Source: an uncultured Bacteroides sp.
GTDB taxonomy: Bacteria > Bacteroidota > Bacteroidia > Bacteroidales > Bacteroidaceae
DNA length: 51,105 nucleotides
NCBI GenBank assembly: GCA_949288585.1
Contig: CASEKR010000009.1
Location: forward strand, 1-51,105
Reading direction: 5' to 3'
Shown: piece by piece, positions 50,893-51,105 of the stretch
Layout: every line of letters starts with the position of its first letter
Position numbering within the stretch: the stretch's first letter is position 1
Notes under the pieces: model-generated
Seen by the model: only the letters and a program-made list of their open reading frames with translations
Databases searched by the model: none
Told to the model about the DNA's origin: nothing
Program-made: the position numbers and the translations under genes

Positions 50893-50956
50893 GTGGCCAG
50901 TTTGTGTTTTGTGTCACTAAACCTTTGCGGCAAGCGGCAAAGCTGCCCACTCAAAA
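50887..50956. repeat. Inverted repeat upstream of the mobilization gene
   Basis: TTTTGAGTGG (50887-50896) and CCACTCAAAA (50947-50956) are perfectly complementary around a 50-nt loop, which holds a smaller TTTGC/GCAAA pair (50924-50941). The position just before a mob-like gene suits a transfer origin, but no nick site can be assigned. Confidence 0.4.
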
Positions 50957-50984
50957 TACTCAAAAATCAACATCAACAAGCACT

Positions 50985-51105
50985 ATGAATACAGGAAACA
51001 AAAAGCCCGGAGGTCGCCCGAAGCTGGCGAGTTATCAGAAACGCACGAGGTGCTTCCGTGTCATGTTCAATGAGAACGACTACATTTATATTCAGTCGAA
51101 GGCGG
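50985..51105 (+). CDS. Probable mobilization (MobA/MobC-like) protein, partial
   Basis: The gene starts at the ATG at 50985 and runs off the right edge after 40 codons. The basic N-terminus MNTGNKKPGGRPKLASYQKR followed by TRCFRVMFNENDYIYIQ resembles relaxosome accessory proteins of Bacteroides mobilizable elements. These begin with a GGRP motif and a ribbon-helix-helix. Only the start is visible, so the call rests on this motif and on the neighbouring element genes. Confidence 0.5.
   Translation, partial: MNTGNKKPGGRPKLASYQKRTRCFRVMFNENDYIYIQSKA

Larger units (their letters stand above)
46066..51105 (+). mobile_element. Decaying integrative/mobilizable element, right end outside window
   Basis: Downstream of dnaK all genes are typical of Bacteroides integrative or mobilizable elements: excisionase-like HTH proteins, tyrosine integrase, BT4734/VirE-N protein, PriCT-2/DUF3987 protein and a probable mobilization gene. 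Two of them are disrupted. The left junction is likely between 46066 and 46200, where an 11-bp tandem duplication is seen. The right end is not in the window. Confidence 0.7.

Overview
The window looks like a Bacteroides-type genome (phylum Bacteroidota). The evidence is a SusC/SusD pair with an ECF sigma factor and FecR anti-sigma, a CydA with a DUF4492 partner, repeated promoter -7 boxes of the form TAnnTTTG (several with a TTTG box 19-21 nt upstream), and many lipoproteins. No rRNA, tRNA or CRISPR array was recognised. Most of the window is GC-rich chromosomal backbone. Two regions look accessory: about 30.0-32.2 kb and about 46.1 kb to the right end.

Layout. 1-3606 (minus strand) is a MacAB/TolC-type export operon: outer-membrane factor, membrane-fusion protein, then an ABC ATPase whose frame is broken. 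The permease should lie beyond the left edge. 3607-7098 (plus) is the cytochrome bd oxidase operon (DUF4492 protein, cydA, cydB). 7173-10041 (minus) holds a propeller lipoprotein, an unknown secreted protein and an OmpA-family lipoprotein. 10429-12633 (plus) is a GH36 alpha-galactosidase. 12932-19223 (plus) is a small unknown ORF followed by a complete RND efflux operon. 19467-22755 (minus) is tkt-rpiB-nudC. 22957-26740 (minus) is a galactose operon (galM, sugar MFS permease, galK). 27114-28085 (plus) is manA.

28235-43893 is a polysaccharide or glycoconjugate utilisation locus: ECF sigma, FecR, SusC with an STN domain, SusD, an NAGPA-type phosphodiester glycosidase, a GLUG-like repeat lipoprotein, a GH43-like lipoprotein and a histidine acid phosphatase. 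Sigma, FecR and SusC form a cell-surface signalling loop. A motif ACCCCTG-N15-GTGTA occurs upstream of both fecR and susC and may be the promoter this sigma factor reads. Between fecR and susC sits a reversed, apparently lower-GC block (30001-32192). It holds an AAA/OLD-like ATPase overlapping by 1 nt a small protein with a PD-(D/E)XK-like motif, plus a HigA-like antitoxin remnant. This pair is the best candidate in the window for an undescribed (probably defence) system.

44075-45997 is dnaK, preceded by a sigma-54-like promoter. From about 46.1 kb to the end is a decaying integrative or mobilizable element: HTH protein, disrupted tyrosine integrase, second HTH protein, BT4734/VirE-N protein, a frameshifted PriCT-2/DUF3987 protein and the start of a probable mobilization gene. 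Intergenic DNA carries several tandem repeats (44, 23 and 22 bp units) and several large palindromic elements.
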